Shown piece after piece: positions 32,790 to 41,879 of a stretch of 64,000 nt of DNA (its first letter is position 1; each line of letters starts with the position of its first letter). The position numbers and the translations under genes were made by a program. Under the pieces are notes generated by a model. That model was given only the letters and a program-made list of their open reading frames with translations. It had not been told where the DNA came from and searched no databases. This stretch comes from Desulfobulbaceae bacterium (GTDB taxonomy: Bacteria > Desulfobacterota > Desulfobulbia > Desulfobulbales > SURF-16), in the NCBI GenBank assembly GCA_002868945.1, contig PKTX01000028.1:1-64000 (forward strand). Reading direction: 5' to 3'.

Positions 32790-35141
32790 ATGTATGGGGT
32801 ACAACAACCTACCATGACCAGTACCACGCAGGAGCATATGGCCGGGCAATTAGCCGCCATCATCCCGGAGGCTGAGCTCAACAGTTGGGAGCTGGAGGAG
32901 CTGCTTGACTGTCTGAACGAACTTGACAGCCGCCATCAGGAGTTGGTCCTCCACCAGATCTCGGTGATCTGGCCGGTGAGCCACTCCCTCTGCCTGGCCT
33001 TTCTCGAGGCGGTGCAGCCGGCCCTGGAGTGTTTGGCGGCCGACCAGCTGGCCGCCTGGGTGCGCGGCATCCTTGATCGGTACGAATCCCAGGGCCTCAA
33101 GGAGGCCAGGCGTTTCATGGCCGACCTCGACAGCCATTTCGTCTGCAAACTAAGGGGCGAGACCGGCCTGCTGCTTTCCGCCATCAAGGGCCGTCTTGGC
33201 CTCTACCTGCGCGGCGTGGCGGGCCGGCCCTTTGACCTGGAGCGGGCCACGCAGCCCGGCACCGATACGGTAACGATCTTCCTGCCCCGCAGCCTTGCCG
33301 TCTTCAGTAATGACCAGGACAATTTTCTCATCTATAAACTGCTTGCCTCGTTGCAGTGGGCCTTTGTCCGCGGCAATCTCTACTGCCATGAGGTGAAGGA
33401 CGAAAGGGGACTGTTTGCCAAACTGGGCCCGGCCTGGCAGGCAGACACGGACTCGGAGGTGTTCCTGGACAGATTCTTCCAGCCCTTTGCTCGGCCGGAG
33501 CTGGCCATGGCCATCTACCACTTTCTCCATACCGTGCGTGCCCTCGCCTTTCTGCAACAACGGCTTCCCGGCCTGATGAGCGACAGCCGCCCCTATTTTC
33601 AGCTTATGGCCCGCAACTCCCCGCCTGCGGGCACTGCCTTTCTGGCGGCCGAGTACGCGGAACTGCTGGAGCAGCTCGGAGCCGGTCAGCCCCTCCACCT
33701 TCCGGCAGGCAGTATTAGCCGCCACTGCCAACCGCAGCGTAGGCAGGATGATGACCAGGGGATCTTTCTTGATACGGCCGCCATCTACCAGGCCGCCGCC
33801 AAGACCAGCCCCCTGGCCCCGGCTCCGGATTTCCAGGGCAGCCTTACTGTTGAGCGGGCCCACAAACGGCGCCAGGCGCGGCGCCAGGAGGTGGAGCAGC
33901 AGTTCATTGAGGCCCTGTCCATCCGTATCCTGCCGGCCGTTGCCACCAGCAGGGAGGACGATGCCGGTCCGGAGACGGGTCCGGACCAGCCCCAGCAGCC
34001 TGACAGCGGCGCCAACCTCAGCCTGCGCCTGCCCGGCGACCAGGAGGAAAGCCGCGACCGGGACCAAAGCGCGGAGCACCCGGTGCGCCACGTACGCCTT
34101 GACGATGAGTCCATTGAGCTCGACAGCCGGCTGCAGGAGCTGGGCCGGGAGATCATGGATGACCTGGGTCACCTGCCCCAGCTCTACCTGGACAGCGCCG
34201 CCAAGATGGCGGCTGGTCGCAGCTACGAACCAGGGCTCTCCACCAGCCCGCAGGAAGGGACGCCGCTTACCGGCACCAATCTTTACGATGAGTGGGATTT
34301 CCGGCGCCAGGGCTTTCGCCACAACTGGTGCCACCTCCTGGAAAAGGATATCCAGCCCAGCGGCGGCACCTTTATCAGCACGACACTGACCGAGCATCGC
34401 GGCGTTATCAAGCAGCTCAAAAGGCAGTTTGAGCAGATGCGCAGCCACCACCGCTTCATCGGCCGCCAGCGCGACGGCGACGACATTGACCTTGATGCCC
34501 TCACCGAGGCGGTGGCCGACCAGCGGGCCGGCCTGCCCGCCTCGGAACGCCTCTTTATTCGCCAGCTTCGCGATGAACGCGATATCGCCGCCCTCTTTCT
34601 GGTGGACATGTCCTCCTCCACCGAGGGCTGGGTGGGCAAGACCATCAAGGAATCGCTGCTGGTGATGGCCGAGGCCATGGAGAGTCTGGGCGACCGCTAC
34701 GCCATCTACGGTTTTTCCGGCATGCGGCGCACCCGCAGCGAGGTCTTTCGGGTCAAGGAGATGAGTGAACCTTATGGCACCACGGTGCAGGGCCGCATCG
34801 CCGCGCTCAGCCCCAAGGACTATACCCGCATGGGCCCGCCCATTCGCCACTTCAGCAAACTGCTGGCAGGGGTGGAGGCCAGGGTGCGGCTGCTCATCAT
34901 CCTCACCGACGGCAAACCCGAGGATTACGACGACTACAAGGGGGAATACGCCATCGAGGACAGTCGCCACGCCCTGATTGAGGCCAAACTCCTGGGCATT
35001 CACCCCTTCTGCATCACCGTTGACCATACGGCCCACGACTACATCTCCCACCTCTTCGGGGAGGTCAACTACCTCTTTCTCGACGATGTCAAGAAGCTGC
35101 CGCGCCGTCTGCCCGACATCTACCGTATCCTCACCACCTGA
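32790..35141 (+). CDS. VWA-domain protein, CbbO/NorD family
   Basis: 783 residues. A helical N-terminal region of about 590 residues contains a low-complexity acidic/Gln stretch (about 390-440). The C-terminal von Willebrand A domain has the MIDAS motif DMSSSTEG at D606 and the later TDGKPEDYDDY. The DYDDYKGEYAIEDSR and HDYISHLFG phrases match NorD/CbbO. It should act as the adaptor that brings the MoxR ATPase to its metalloenzyme client. An ATG eight codons further in is an alternative start. GC-rich hairpin sequence follows at about 35173-35211. Confidence 0.93.
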   Translation: MYGVQQPTMTSTTQEHMAGQLAAIIPEAELNSWELEELLDCLNELDSRHQELVLHQISVIWPVSHSLCLAFLEAVQPALECLAADQLAAWVRGILDRYESQGLKEARRFMADLDSHFVCKLRGETGLLLSAIKGRLGLYLRGVAGRPFDLERATQPGTDTVTIFLPRSLAVFSNDQDNFLIYKLLASLQWAFVRGNLYCHEVKDERGLFAKLGPAWQADTDSEVFLDRFFQPFARPELAMAIYHFLHTVRALAFLQQRLPGLMSDSRPYFQLMARNSPPAGTAFLAAEYAELLEQLGAGQPLHLPAGSISRHCQPQRRQDDDQGIFLDTAAIYQAAAKTSPLAPAPDFQGSLTVERAHKRRQARRQEVEQQFIEALSIRILPAVATSREDDAGPETGPDQPQQPDSGANLSLRLPGDQEESRDRDQSAEHPVRHVRLDDESIELDSRLQELGREIMDDLGHLPQLYLDSAAKMAAGRSYEPGLSTSPQEGTPLTGTNLYDEWDFRRQGFRHNWCHLLEKDIQPSGGTFISTTLTEHRGVIKQLKRQFEQMRSHHRFIGRQRDGDDIDLDALTEAVADQRAGLPASERLFIRQLRDERDIAALFLVDMSSSTEGWVGKTIKESLLVMAEAMESLGDRYAIYGFSGMRRTRSEVFRVKEMSEPYGTTVQGRIAALSPKDYTRMGPPIRHFSKLLAGVEARVRLLIILTDGKPEDYDDYKGEYAIEDSRHALIEAKLLGIHPFCITVDHTAHDYISHLFGEVNYLFLDDVKKLPRRLPDIYRILTT

Positions 35142-35269
35142 CCCCTGCCAGCCGCCACACCGCAAAATAAGAACCGGCGCACGTCCCGGAAATCATTTGT
35201 GCCGGTGCGCCCCTTTGCGATAAACTTTTTGGCAGAGATCCGTAAACACCGGCAGAGGGGGAGATCGGA

Positions 35270-36379
35270 ATGATTATCGGCGTACCCAGAGAGATCAAGG
35301 ACCAGGAATTCCGAGTGGCAATCGTCCCCGCCGGGGTCAAGGCCCTCAGCCAGGCAGGCCATCGGGTCCTTATCGAACAGGGGGCGGGGCTCGGCAGTGG
35401 TATTGCCGACAGCGCCTATGTGGAAGCCGGCGCCCGCCTGGTGTCGGAGCCGCAAACCCTTTACGGTGAGGCGCAACTGGTCATGAAGGTCAAGGAACCG
35501 CTGGCCGCCGAGTTACCACTCCTGCGGGCCGGTCAGATTCTCTTTGCCTATCTTCACCTGGCACCAGCCACCGCCTTGACCAGCAGCCTGCTTGCGAGCA
35601 AGGTGAGGGCGGTGGCCTATGAAACCGTGCAGCTCGAAAACGGCTTTCTGCCGCTACTGACCCCCATGAGTCAGGTGGCCGGGCGCATGGCCATTCAGGC
35701 CGGCGCCCGCTTTCTTGAAAGGGAGGCGGGCGGCCGGGGTGTGCTGCTGGCCGGGGTCCCCGGCGTAACGGCCGGCCATGTCACCATCCTGGGCAGCGGC
35801 ACCGTGGCGGAAAACGCCGCCCGCATGGCCATGGGACTTGGCGCCCAAACCACCATCGTGGCCCGCAACCTGCGGCGCCTGGCCGAGCTTGACCGCCACT
35901 ACCAGGGCCGCCTCATGACCCTCCCCCTGAACCAGCACAATATAGAGGAAGAACTGACTAGGACAGACCTGCTGGTCACCGCCATCTATGCGCCAGGCAG
36001 CCGCGCCCCGCAACTGGTGAGTCGAAAGATGCTCGGCCTGATGCAGAAAGGTTCGGTGATCGTTGATGTGGCCATTGACCAGGGCGGCTGCCTGGAAACC
36101 TCGCAGCCCACCTATCACGCCAACCCCGTCTTTGAGGTGGACGGCATCATTCACTACTGTGTGGCCAATATGCCGGGCGCCGTGCCCCGGACCTCCACCT
36201 TTGCCCTGACCAATGCCACCCTGCCCTACTGTCTGGCCATGGCCGAAAAGGGTCTGTCGACAGCGGCCCGGCAGGATAGCGCCCTACAACGCGGCATCAA
36301 CGTCTATGACGGCAGGCTGGTCAACAAAGAGGTGGCTGCCTCGCAAGACAGGCAGTGGCAGGCCCTCTCCTTGCAATGA
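35270..36379 (+). CDS. ald: Alanine dehydrogenase
   Basis: 369 residues, the usual family length. It catalyses NAD-dependent, reversible deamination of L-alanine to pyruvate and ammonia. The N-terminal motif is MIIGVPREIKDQEFRVAIVPAGV with the substrate-binding Arg (EFRV). VMKVKEP carries the catalytic Lys, then LHLA and the Rossmann turn VTILGSGTVAENAARMA. VIVDVAIDQGGCLETSQPT and CVANMPGAVPRTST are further signatures. GGGGGAG lies upstream of the ATG. It stands alone, between the VWA gene and a repeat. It probably links alanine to the ferredoxin/pyruvate pool. Confidence 0.97.
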   Translation: MIIGVPREIKDQEFRVAIVPAGVKALSQAGHRVLIEQGAGLGSGIADSAYVEAGARLVSEPQTLYGEAQLVMKVKEPLAAELPLLRAGQILFAYLHLAPATALTSSLLASKVRAVAYETVQLENGFLPLLTPMSQVAGRMAIQAGARFLEREAGGRGVLLAGVPGVTAGHVTILGSGTVAENAARMAMGLGAQTTIVARNLRRLAELDRHYQGRLMTLPLNQHNIEEELTRTDLLVTAIYAPGSRAPQLVSRKMLGLMQKGSVIVDVAIDQGGCLETSQPTYHANPVFEVDGIIHYCVANMPGAVPRTSTFALTNATLPYCLAMAEKGLSTAARQDSALQRGINVYDGRLVNKEVAASQDRQWQALSLQ

Positions 36380-36475
36380 AATTTTCCGAGTTGAAATAAC
36401 TATTCGATATTAAAAGAATTAAGAGCCGTTTCAGGCATATGCTGCTGCGAGAATTCAGGAGTCGGGAGTCAGAAA
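36380..36475. repeat. Type-2 intergenic repeat, uninterrupted copy
   Basis: This copy contains TTTTCCGAGTTG, AACTATTCGATATTAAA, GAGCCGTTTCAGGC, ATGCTGCTGCGAGAATTCAG and heptamers to 36472. It is the empty-site counterpart of the unit at 1022-1265. The region from 36476 to the peroxiredoxin holds no other gene apart from a possible leader peptide frame. Confidence 0.55.
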
Positions 36476-36819
36476 ACAGAAGGAAAGCTTAAGATGGAAG
36501 GTTCAAGGCGGGGCTGTGGTCCCTGCCGTGCCGCCTGATCTTTTCGTAATAGCCTGCTCTACACCTGTCACAGGGCGGTCTCCACATCACCCGGCACCGG
36601 CGGGGAAGCCTTGGCTGTCCCAGCACAAGATATCCTACGTACTATTTTTTAAAACGAACTGTAAAAAAATTGCAAGGAGCACACCCTTTACCGGAGGAGA
36701 ACTTTATGACCACAGAAGGCAACGCGGGCTGCGCCCGCCCGACAGGCGGGCTTGTCGGAGAAGAGACAGAGGGATCGCCAGAGCAAAAAGATTCACAAGA
36801 ACCACGGGAGACACGAAAA

Positions 36820-37428
36820 ATGTTAATGGTCGGTCAAAAGGTGCCAGACTTCACGGCACCAGCATATCACAACAATGAATTCACCACTGTAAAACTCTCC
36901 GACTACCTGGGCAAATGGGTGGTGCTCTGCTTTTATCCGGGCGATTTTACCTTTGTCTGAGCCACGGAAATTTCAGCGGTCGCTGAAAAATATGCCGAGT
37001 TTCAGAAACTGGACGCCCAGGTACTTTCCATGAGCATTGACAGCATGTTTGTCCACAAAATGTGGAATGATGACGAACTTGCCAAGATGGTGGAGGGCGG
37101 CGTGCCTTTTCCCATGCTCTCTGACGCGGGCGGCAAGGTGGGCACGGCCTACGGCGTCTACGACCCGGAAGCCGGCGTCGAGACGAGGGGCCGCTTCATT
37201 ATTGACCCGGACGGCGTCCTGCAGGGCTACGAGGTTCTGACGCCGCCGGTGGGCCGTAACGTCAATGAAAGCCTGCGCCAGCTTCAGGCCTTCCAACTGG
37301 TGCGCGCCAGCAAGGGCGCCGAAGCCACGCCGTCCGGCTGGCTGCCCGGTAAGGCCACCCTCACCCCCGGCATCAACCTGGTGGGCAAAGTCTGGCAGGA
37401 GTGGAAGACCGAGCAGGCATTTAAGTAG
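36820..37428 (+). CDS. Selenocysteine-containing peroxiredoxin (AhpC/Prx1 group)
   Basis: 202 residues when the in-frame TGA at 36958-36960 is read as selenocysteine. The TGA takes the place of the peroxidatic Cys: [14 protein letters not shown] (U47), and the same frame continues with typical Prx sequence ([33 protein letters not shown]). A SECIS hairpin follows the TGA. The usual C-terminal resolving Cys (VCPA) is absent (EATPSGW); the only other thiol is C37. It would reduce H2O2 or organic peroxides. The start at 36820 matches Prx N-termini; an in-frame ATG at 36706 has a better ribosome site (GGAGG) and would add 38 polar residues. A naive gene finder would split this gene in two. Confidence 0.93.
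36958..36988 (+). promoter_or_regulatory. UGA(Sec) codon and bacterial SECIS hairpin
   Basis: After the TGA and 10 bases comes TTTCAGC (36971-36977), loop GGTC (36978-36981) and GCTGAAA (36982-36988), a perfect 7-bp stem. The GGUC apical loop is the one SelB reads in E. coli fdhF. It begins 17 bases after the TGA, within the known 16-37 window. Confidence 0.92.
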
Positions 37429-37429
37429 T

Positions 37430-37545
37430 TGATATCTTGAACTAGTAGATACTTCTGAGTCTCGCCGGCTCACGTACCTGTTCGAATTTGAAAAAGATCG
37501 AAAAGAAAAAACCTCACATATCGGGCAGATGTGAGGTTTTTTCTT
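37430..37545. repeat. Partial MITE-like repeat after the peroxiredoxin
   Basis: The left end GATATCTTGAACTAGTAGATA and the GAGTCTCGCCGGCTCACGTACC block are present. The right end is missing and its place is taken by the terminator at 37506-37542. It starts two bases after the peroxiredoxin stop. The following 275 bp to the DsrE-like gene show no gene. Confidence 0.6.
37506..37542 (+). terminator. Intrinsic terminator of the peroxiredoxin gene
   Basis: AAAAAACCTCACAT (37506-37519) pairs with ATGTGAGGTTTTTT (37529-37542), with a 9-base loop and a T run. The ATATCGGGCA-type loop is shared with the element bodies at 1130 and 22912, so it appears built from repeat sequence. Confidence 0.75.
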
Positions 37546-37821
37546 GCCGGCGAAGGGTAAGGGGAGAGGAGTAAAAAAGTCTCGCTCAGGGAGATTTTCT
37601 GAGTCTCCTGCGCCTTACACCTCAGCCAGTCCACCGTGCAAGCAAAGGAGAAAGGTCGCAAAAAAGACGAAATTTCGGAATATTAACAAAGTCGAAACAT
37701 TGAGATAAAATTCTCAAAAAGCAGGCCCACAACAGGACGCCGCCCGGCACAGCACCTGCCGACAAGGGCGGCTTAACCACCCGCACTCCTTTCCAACCGA
37801 AAGGCACCTTGGAGATCAGTC

Positions 37822-38181
37822 ATGCCGGAGAACCGCAGAAAAACCGTACTCTTTGCCTTTCGGGGCAATGCCATGTGCTTCATCCATGTCCTCTTGAACG
37901 CCCTTGACCTGCATAGCCGCGGCAGAGAAGGCAAGATCGTCATAGAGGGCGAGGCCGTCACCCTGATCGCCACCATGGCCAAAGAGGGTCACATCCTCAA
38001 TCCCCTTTACCGCAAGGCCAGGGAGCTTGACCTTATTGCCGCGGTCTGCCTGGCCTGCGCCAGCAAACTGGGCGCCGCAGACACGGCCAAGGCCGAAGGT
38101 CTGCCCCTGCTGGGCGACATGAGCAACCATCCCAGCATGGGGCACTATCTGGATCAGGGCTATGAGGTGATCACCTTTTAG
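37822..38181 (+). CDS. DsrE-like sulfur-related protein
   Basis: 119 residues. The DsrE/F-like fold is suggested by VLFAFRGNAMCFIHVLLNALDL (strand, then helix), IVIEGEAVTLIATM and then LIAAVCLACASKLGA, which places Cys residues where DsrE-like proteins carry them. It ends with MGHYLDQGYEVITF. Family members trap or pass sulfur in sulfur-oxidising and sulfate-reducing bacteria. TTGGAG precedes the ATG. It is monocistronic and convergent with the alcohol dehydrogenase. The Cys positions suggest a sulfur or redox role; the substrate is unknown. Confidence 0.8.
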   Translation: MPENRRKTVLFAFRGNAMCFIHVLLNALDLHSRGREGKIVIEGEAVTLIATMAKEGHILNPLYRKARELDLIAAVCLACASKLGAADTAKAEGLPLLGDMSNHPSMGHYLDQGYEVITF

Positions 38182-38247
38182 CGGCTGTCACCCGTGTCGT
38201 CTTGGCGATGAAATCGCCTGATATTACGCCAGGTCTAAGTTGCCCCA

Positions 38248-39393
38248 CTAGACGGCAAGCTGCAATATTTCGGCAATGGCCGCCTGGTCATAGAGGTCAT
38301 CAATACCCCAGAGCTTGGCGAGCTGGGCTGCATTGGCGGCTATCTCGTCGATATCGGCGGCCGGGATCTCGGCGTCCTGCAGGCGGATGGGGGCGCCGAT
38401 GTCGCGGAACCACGTCTCCAGGGCGACAATACCGGCCTCGGCCCCCTCCACCCCGAAAATCTTTCTGGCAAAGCGCTCGAACTGGGCCGGGTTCCGGTCG
38501 CTGTACCAGCGCATCCAGGCCGGCATGACAATGGCCAGGCCGGCGCCATGGGCAATATTATAGATGGCGCTGAGGGAGTGTTCGATCATGTGGTTGGGGA
38601 AGGATGATTGGCCCACACCGCTGGGGGTCAGGCCGTTTAACCCCAGGGTGGCGGTCCACATAAACTCGGCCCGGGCCTGGTAATTATCCGGCTCCTGCCT
38701 GATGATGTTGTGGCTGTCGATCACCGTCTTGACAATCGCCTCCACCAGCCGATCCTGCAGGCGAGTCCCCGGTTTTTTGGTGAAGTAGGCCTCAATGACA
38801 TGGGCAATGACATCCACCGCCCCATAGGTGGAATAATCGGCCGGCACACTGCAGGTCAGCTGCGGATTGAGGATGGAGACGCGGGGATAGACATGGGGTG
38901 AGGTGATATTATACTTCTGCTTGGTCTCTTCGTTGGTCACGACGCTATTGCCGTTCATCTCGCTGGCCGTGGCCGCCAGGGTGAGAATGGTATAGACGGG
39001 CAGGGCCCTGCTCACCTCCTTGCCCACAAAAAAGTCCCAGACATCAACATCGGCCAGGGCGCCCACGGCAATGGCCTTGCCCTCATCAAGCACCGACCCG
39101 CCGCCCACAGCGAGGATGGCCTCCACCGCCTCGCTCTTGGCCAGAGCAACACCTTGCCTGGTATGGGAAAGGACCGGATTGGAGACCACCCCGCCGAATT
39201 CGATAAAGCCGACGCCGGCCCGGCTCAGAACATCCTTGACGCGGTCCAGCAGGCCGGACCTCTTGACCGATTGGCTGCCATAGAGCAGCAGCACCTTGGT
39301 GATGGCGTCGCCCTTGAGAACATCACCCATGAGCAGTTCCTTATCGCGCCCGAAAATAATCTTGGTGGGATTATGAAATTCGAAATCGTACAT
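38248..39393 (-). CDS. Iron-containing alcohol dehydrogenase (BDH/YqhD-like)
   Basis: 381 residues, group III metal-dependent ADH. The N-terminus is FEFHNPTKIIFG. The cofactor site includes AVGGGSVLDEGKAIA. Metal ligands are the Asp and His in GAVDVIAHVIEAYF and the two His of FPNHMIEHSLSA and NIAHGAG. The phrase FVGKEVSRALPVYTILTLAATASEMN is typical of butanol dehydrogenase/YqhD-type NADPH enzymes. It interconverts aldehydes and alcohols. It may share a transcript with the upstream beta-hydroxyacid dehydrogenase (40 bp between them). Alternative group III enzymes such as lactaldehyde reductase are less likely. Confidence 0.94.
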   Translation of the reverse strand: MYDFEFHNPTKIIFGRDKELLMGDVLKGDAITKVLLLYGSQSVKRSGLLDRVKDVLSRAGVGFIEFGGVVSNPVLSHTRQGVALAKSEAVEAILAVGGGSVLDEGKAIAVGALADVDVWDFFVGKEVSRALPVYTILTLAATASEMNGNSVVTNEETKQKYNITSPHVYPRVSILNPQLTCSVPADYSTYGAVDVIAHVIEAYFTKKPGTRLQDRLVEAIVKTVIDSHNIIRQEPDNYQARAEFMWTATLGLNGLTPSGVGQSSFPNHMIEHSLSAIYNIAHGAGLAIVMPAWMRWYSDRNPAQFERFARKIFGVEGAEAGIVALETWFRDIGAPIRLQDAEIPAADIDEIAANAAQLAKLWGIDDLYDQAAIAEILQLAV

Positions 39394-39433
39394 CCCGTCC
39401 CTCCTGAAAAAAGGTTATCCATCTATCAGAAAA

Positions 39434-40300
39434 TCACTGGTGAAAAATCTTTTTAACCGCAGCAAAATCAAGCTCTGACAGACCCTCTGCCATGGCCTCT
39501 TCATAGAGCGTCGCAACCGCCTGCGCCAACGGCAGGCGAGCCTCAACCTCGTCGCCTGTCTGCCTGAGAAAGCCCAGGTCTTTACACATATGCTTGATCG
39601 GAAAGCCGGCCGGGAAGGCATCTTCCCTGAGCATGGCAGCCTTGGCTTCGAAAAATCCCCAATCAATGGGCCCGGCAAAAATGGTATCAACCACCTCGGC
39701 GGCACTGAAACCACATTTTTCGCCAAGGGTGACGGCCTCGCCCAACGCTCCGGTAAAGATGGCCAGCAGCAGGTTGATGACCATCTTCATGCTGCTGGCC
39801 CGGCCCAGCCCGCCGCAGATCATAATCTTGCTGCCCATGCTCGCCAGGGCCGGTTTCACCTGCTGCAACGCCTCCTCGTCGCCGCCGGCCAGGAGAACCA
39901 GGGAGCCGGCTGCCGCCGCTTCGGTGGAGCCGGACACCAGCGCTTCCACCAGGATAATGCCTCTCTCCTTGAGTTTTTCGGCCAGCTGCCGGTTATAGGC
40001 GGGCGGCACCGTACTCATATTAACGACAATTCGACACCGGCAATGGCCGGCCAGCAGGCCCTGCTCTCCCCAGAGCACCGCGTCAATGGCGGCCGGGCCG
40101 GTGAGCATCAAAAAGACATGGTCCGTGCGTTCGCCAACCTCGGCCGGGGTCTCGGCAACCGCGGCGTTGCCGGCAGCCAGCAGCTCGGCCCGGGCCCTGG
40201 TGCGGTTATAGAGTAACAGCGCCCGGCCGCTGCCAATCATATTGGCGGCCATCCGGGCACCCATGAGACCAAGACCGATGAATCCAGTGTACGCAGACAT
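39434..40300 (-). CDS. Beta-hydroxyacid dehydrogenase (3-hydroxyisobutyrate dehydrogenase family)
   Basis: About 288 residues. The Rossmann motif is GFIGLGLMGARMAANM; the substrate loop is EALVSGSTEAAAAGSL (SGG replaced by SGS). The catalytic Lys lies in SSMKMVINLLLA, and a C-terminal domain ends in LDFAAVKKIFH. Substrates of the family include 3-hydroxyisobutyrate, tartronate semialdehyde, succinic semialdehyde and glyoxylate; with an alcohol dehydrogenase next to it, an aldehyde-reductase role (GLYR-like) is plausible. The ATG at 40300 is preferred to a GTG at 40321, which overlaps the GGAGGG that should serve as ribosome site. Confidence 0.9.
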   Translation of the reverse strand: MSAYTGFIGLGLMGARMAANMIGSGRALLLYNRTRARAELLAAGNAAVAETPAEVGERTDHVFLMLTGPAAIDAVLWGEQGLLAGHCRCRIVVNMSTVPPAYNRQLAEKLKERGIILVEALVSGSTEAAAAGSLVLLAGGDEEALQQVKPALASMGSKIMICGGLGRASSMKMVINLLLAIFTGALGEAVTLGEKCGFSAAEVVDTIFAGPIDWGFFEAKAAMLREDAFPAGFPIKHMCKDLGFLRQTGDEVEARLPLAQAVATLYEEAMAEGLSELDFAAVKKIFHQ

Positions 40301-40388
40301 AAAGAGTGTATATCCCTCCACTGTGACACTGCCCGTAAAGAAGAGCCCTTAGCAACACGTCGCTGTCCGGCACAGTGCAAACACTAAT

Positions 40389-40491
40389 GGGTATCTTGAA
40401 TAATTAGATATTTTATTTTGGTAGCGCCGAAAAAATCGAGCAGGTACGCCAGCGAAGCGAGACTCCGAAAGAGCAATTATTCAAGATGGCC
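40389..40491 (+). mobile_element. MITE-like element, short (103 bp) copy
   Basis: The ends are GGGTATCTTGAATAATTAG and the complement of GGCCATCTTGAATAATT. The body is TATTTTATTTTGGTAGCG and CGAGACTCCGAAA only. The flanks TAAT and TCAT differ by one base. Same short class as 51391-51492. The rest of the 619-bp gap to the HDOD gene holds a T14 run (40650-40663) and no gene. Confidence 0.75.
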
Positions 40492-40919
40492 TCATCATAC
40501 CAGAGAAAAGGCAAAAGGGTCAGCATGGTTTTGCCGCTCTGTTTCGTAGCGGCGGCCACCTGTCACCTCTTGTCCGGCCTCCCCGGCGGCCAATTATTGC
40601 GCCATCTCATTGCAGAACAGCGCAAATATTTGTATTGATAGTAAAGCTGTTTTTTTTTTTTTTGCCAATGGGCTGCTCCACTCCAGATCTTTCCCGACAA
40701 CGCCTCCTGGCTATTACGAAAATTGACAGTAACAAAGTGCCCCTTTTCCCATCATTACGTAATTCAGGGGCTGAAAGTCGGACCAACTGATTGTACGCTT
40801 TTCTGCCGTTCTGAATCCTGATTTCTCGCTGTATCAGATGTCCGCCAGGGGCTTTTAACTTGTTTAATATCAAATAATTTTCTTAACTTAAAAAGTTGCA
40901 TTAAAAAGTGTAGGTATCC

Positions 40920-41786
40920 ATGAGTCAGAAACATATTGCGACACTGATCACCACCATTGACACCATCCCGCCCCTGCCGGAAATCAGCGCAGCAGTGATG
41001 AAGGCCCTGAATGCCGAGGAGGTGGCCATTGTTGAGGTGGGAGATCTGATTGAAAAGGATATCGCCCTCACCAGTCAGATTCTCAAGGTTGCCAACTCGC
41101 CGGCCTTTGGGGCCTCGAATACAATCGGCAATATCCACCATGCCATCATGATGCTGGGCCTTGACGAGGTGCGCGCCCTGCTGCTCGCCTTTGCCGTGGA
41201 GAAATTTTTCAGCACCGAGGCCAGGGAAACGGCGCTGCGCAAAAGGTATTGGCGCCACGCCCGGGTCTGCAGTTACACAGCCCTGCTTCTGGCCCACCAT
41301 TTTCAACAGGGTGACAGCGGCACCTTTTTTCTCTCCGGTCTCATCCACGACATCGGCAAAGTGATCATTGATCAGTTCCTACATGATGAATTTGAAGAGA
41401 TTGTCGCCTATGTGATGCAGCACAACTCTTCCTTCAGCGAGGCGGAAGAGGAGATTCTCGGCCTGGGCCATGCGCAGATCGGCGGCAGGCTTCTCCAGCA
41501 TTGGAATTTCCCCGACCAGGTGACCAGACAGGTCTTGTGCCACCATCAACCCTGGCATGAGAAAAAGTTTACCGCCGGCGCCTCCATCATCTTCCTGGCC
41601 AACACCTTGACCAAAATAGCCGGCCACAGCTGCCTGGTTGAGGAAAAGGTGCCCAGTCTGGCGCAATTCAGCTCCTCAAAGGCGATGAACCGTCTCAGGG
41701 AGCAAGGCCTGGGCCTTGATCCCGACACACTTGCCGGGCTGATTGAGCAGATTAAGGAATTTGTCACGGCAGACAAGGCCGCCTGA
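40920..41786 (+). CDS. HDOD-domain signalling protein
   Basis: 288 residues, a single HDOD domain. It starts IPPLPEISAAVMKALNAEE, followed by DLIEKDIALTSQILKVANSPAFG and IGNIHHAIMMLGLDEVRAL, then FLSGLIHDIGKVIID and a LGHAQIGGRLLQHWNFP block, the usual HDOD order. HDOD proteins are HD-superfamily members that mostly act as non-enzymatic adaptors in signalling, motility or chemotaxis. Here the HD pair (HDIG) is kept. It stands alone. AGGT just before the ATG is a weak ribosome site. Confidence 0.9.
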   Translation: MSQKHIATLITTIDTIPPLPEISAAVMKALNAEEVAIVEVGDLIEKDIALTSQILKVANSPAFGASNTIGNIHHAIMMLGLDEVRALLLAFAVEKFFSTEARETALRKRYWRHARVCSYTALLLAHHFQQGDSGTFFLSGLIHDIGKVIIDQFLHDEFEEIVAYVMQHNSSFSEAEEEILGLGHAQIGGRLLQHWNFPDQVTRQVLCHHQPWHEKKFTAGASIIFLANTLTKIAGHSCLVEEKVPSLAQFSSSKAMNRLREQGLGLDPDTLAGLIEQIKEFVTADKAA

Positions 41787-41879
41787 CTAGAAGCCGCCAC
41801 GACATCCAGCGGTTTTTGGGCTCCCAGGCAACCGCGCCCCTGCCTCAGAGGGACAAGCCGTCCGGCTCAAGCTTCTCCC

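Noticed and set aside
37822-38181. DsrE-like protein as another selenoprotein
   Set aside because: The relevant positions are Cys codons and the frame ends at TAG without an internal TGA.
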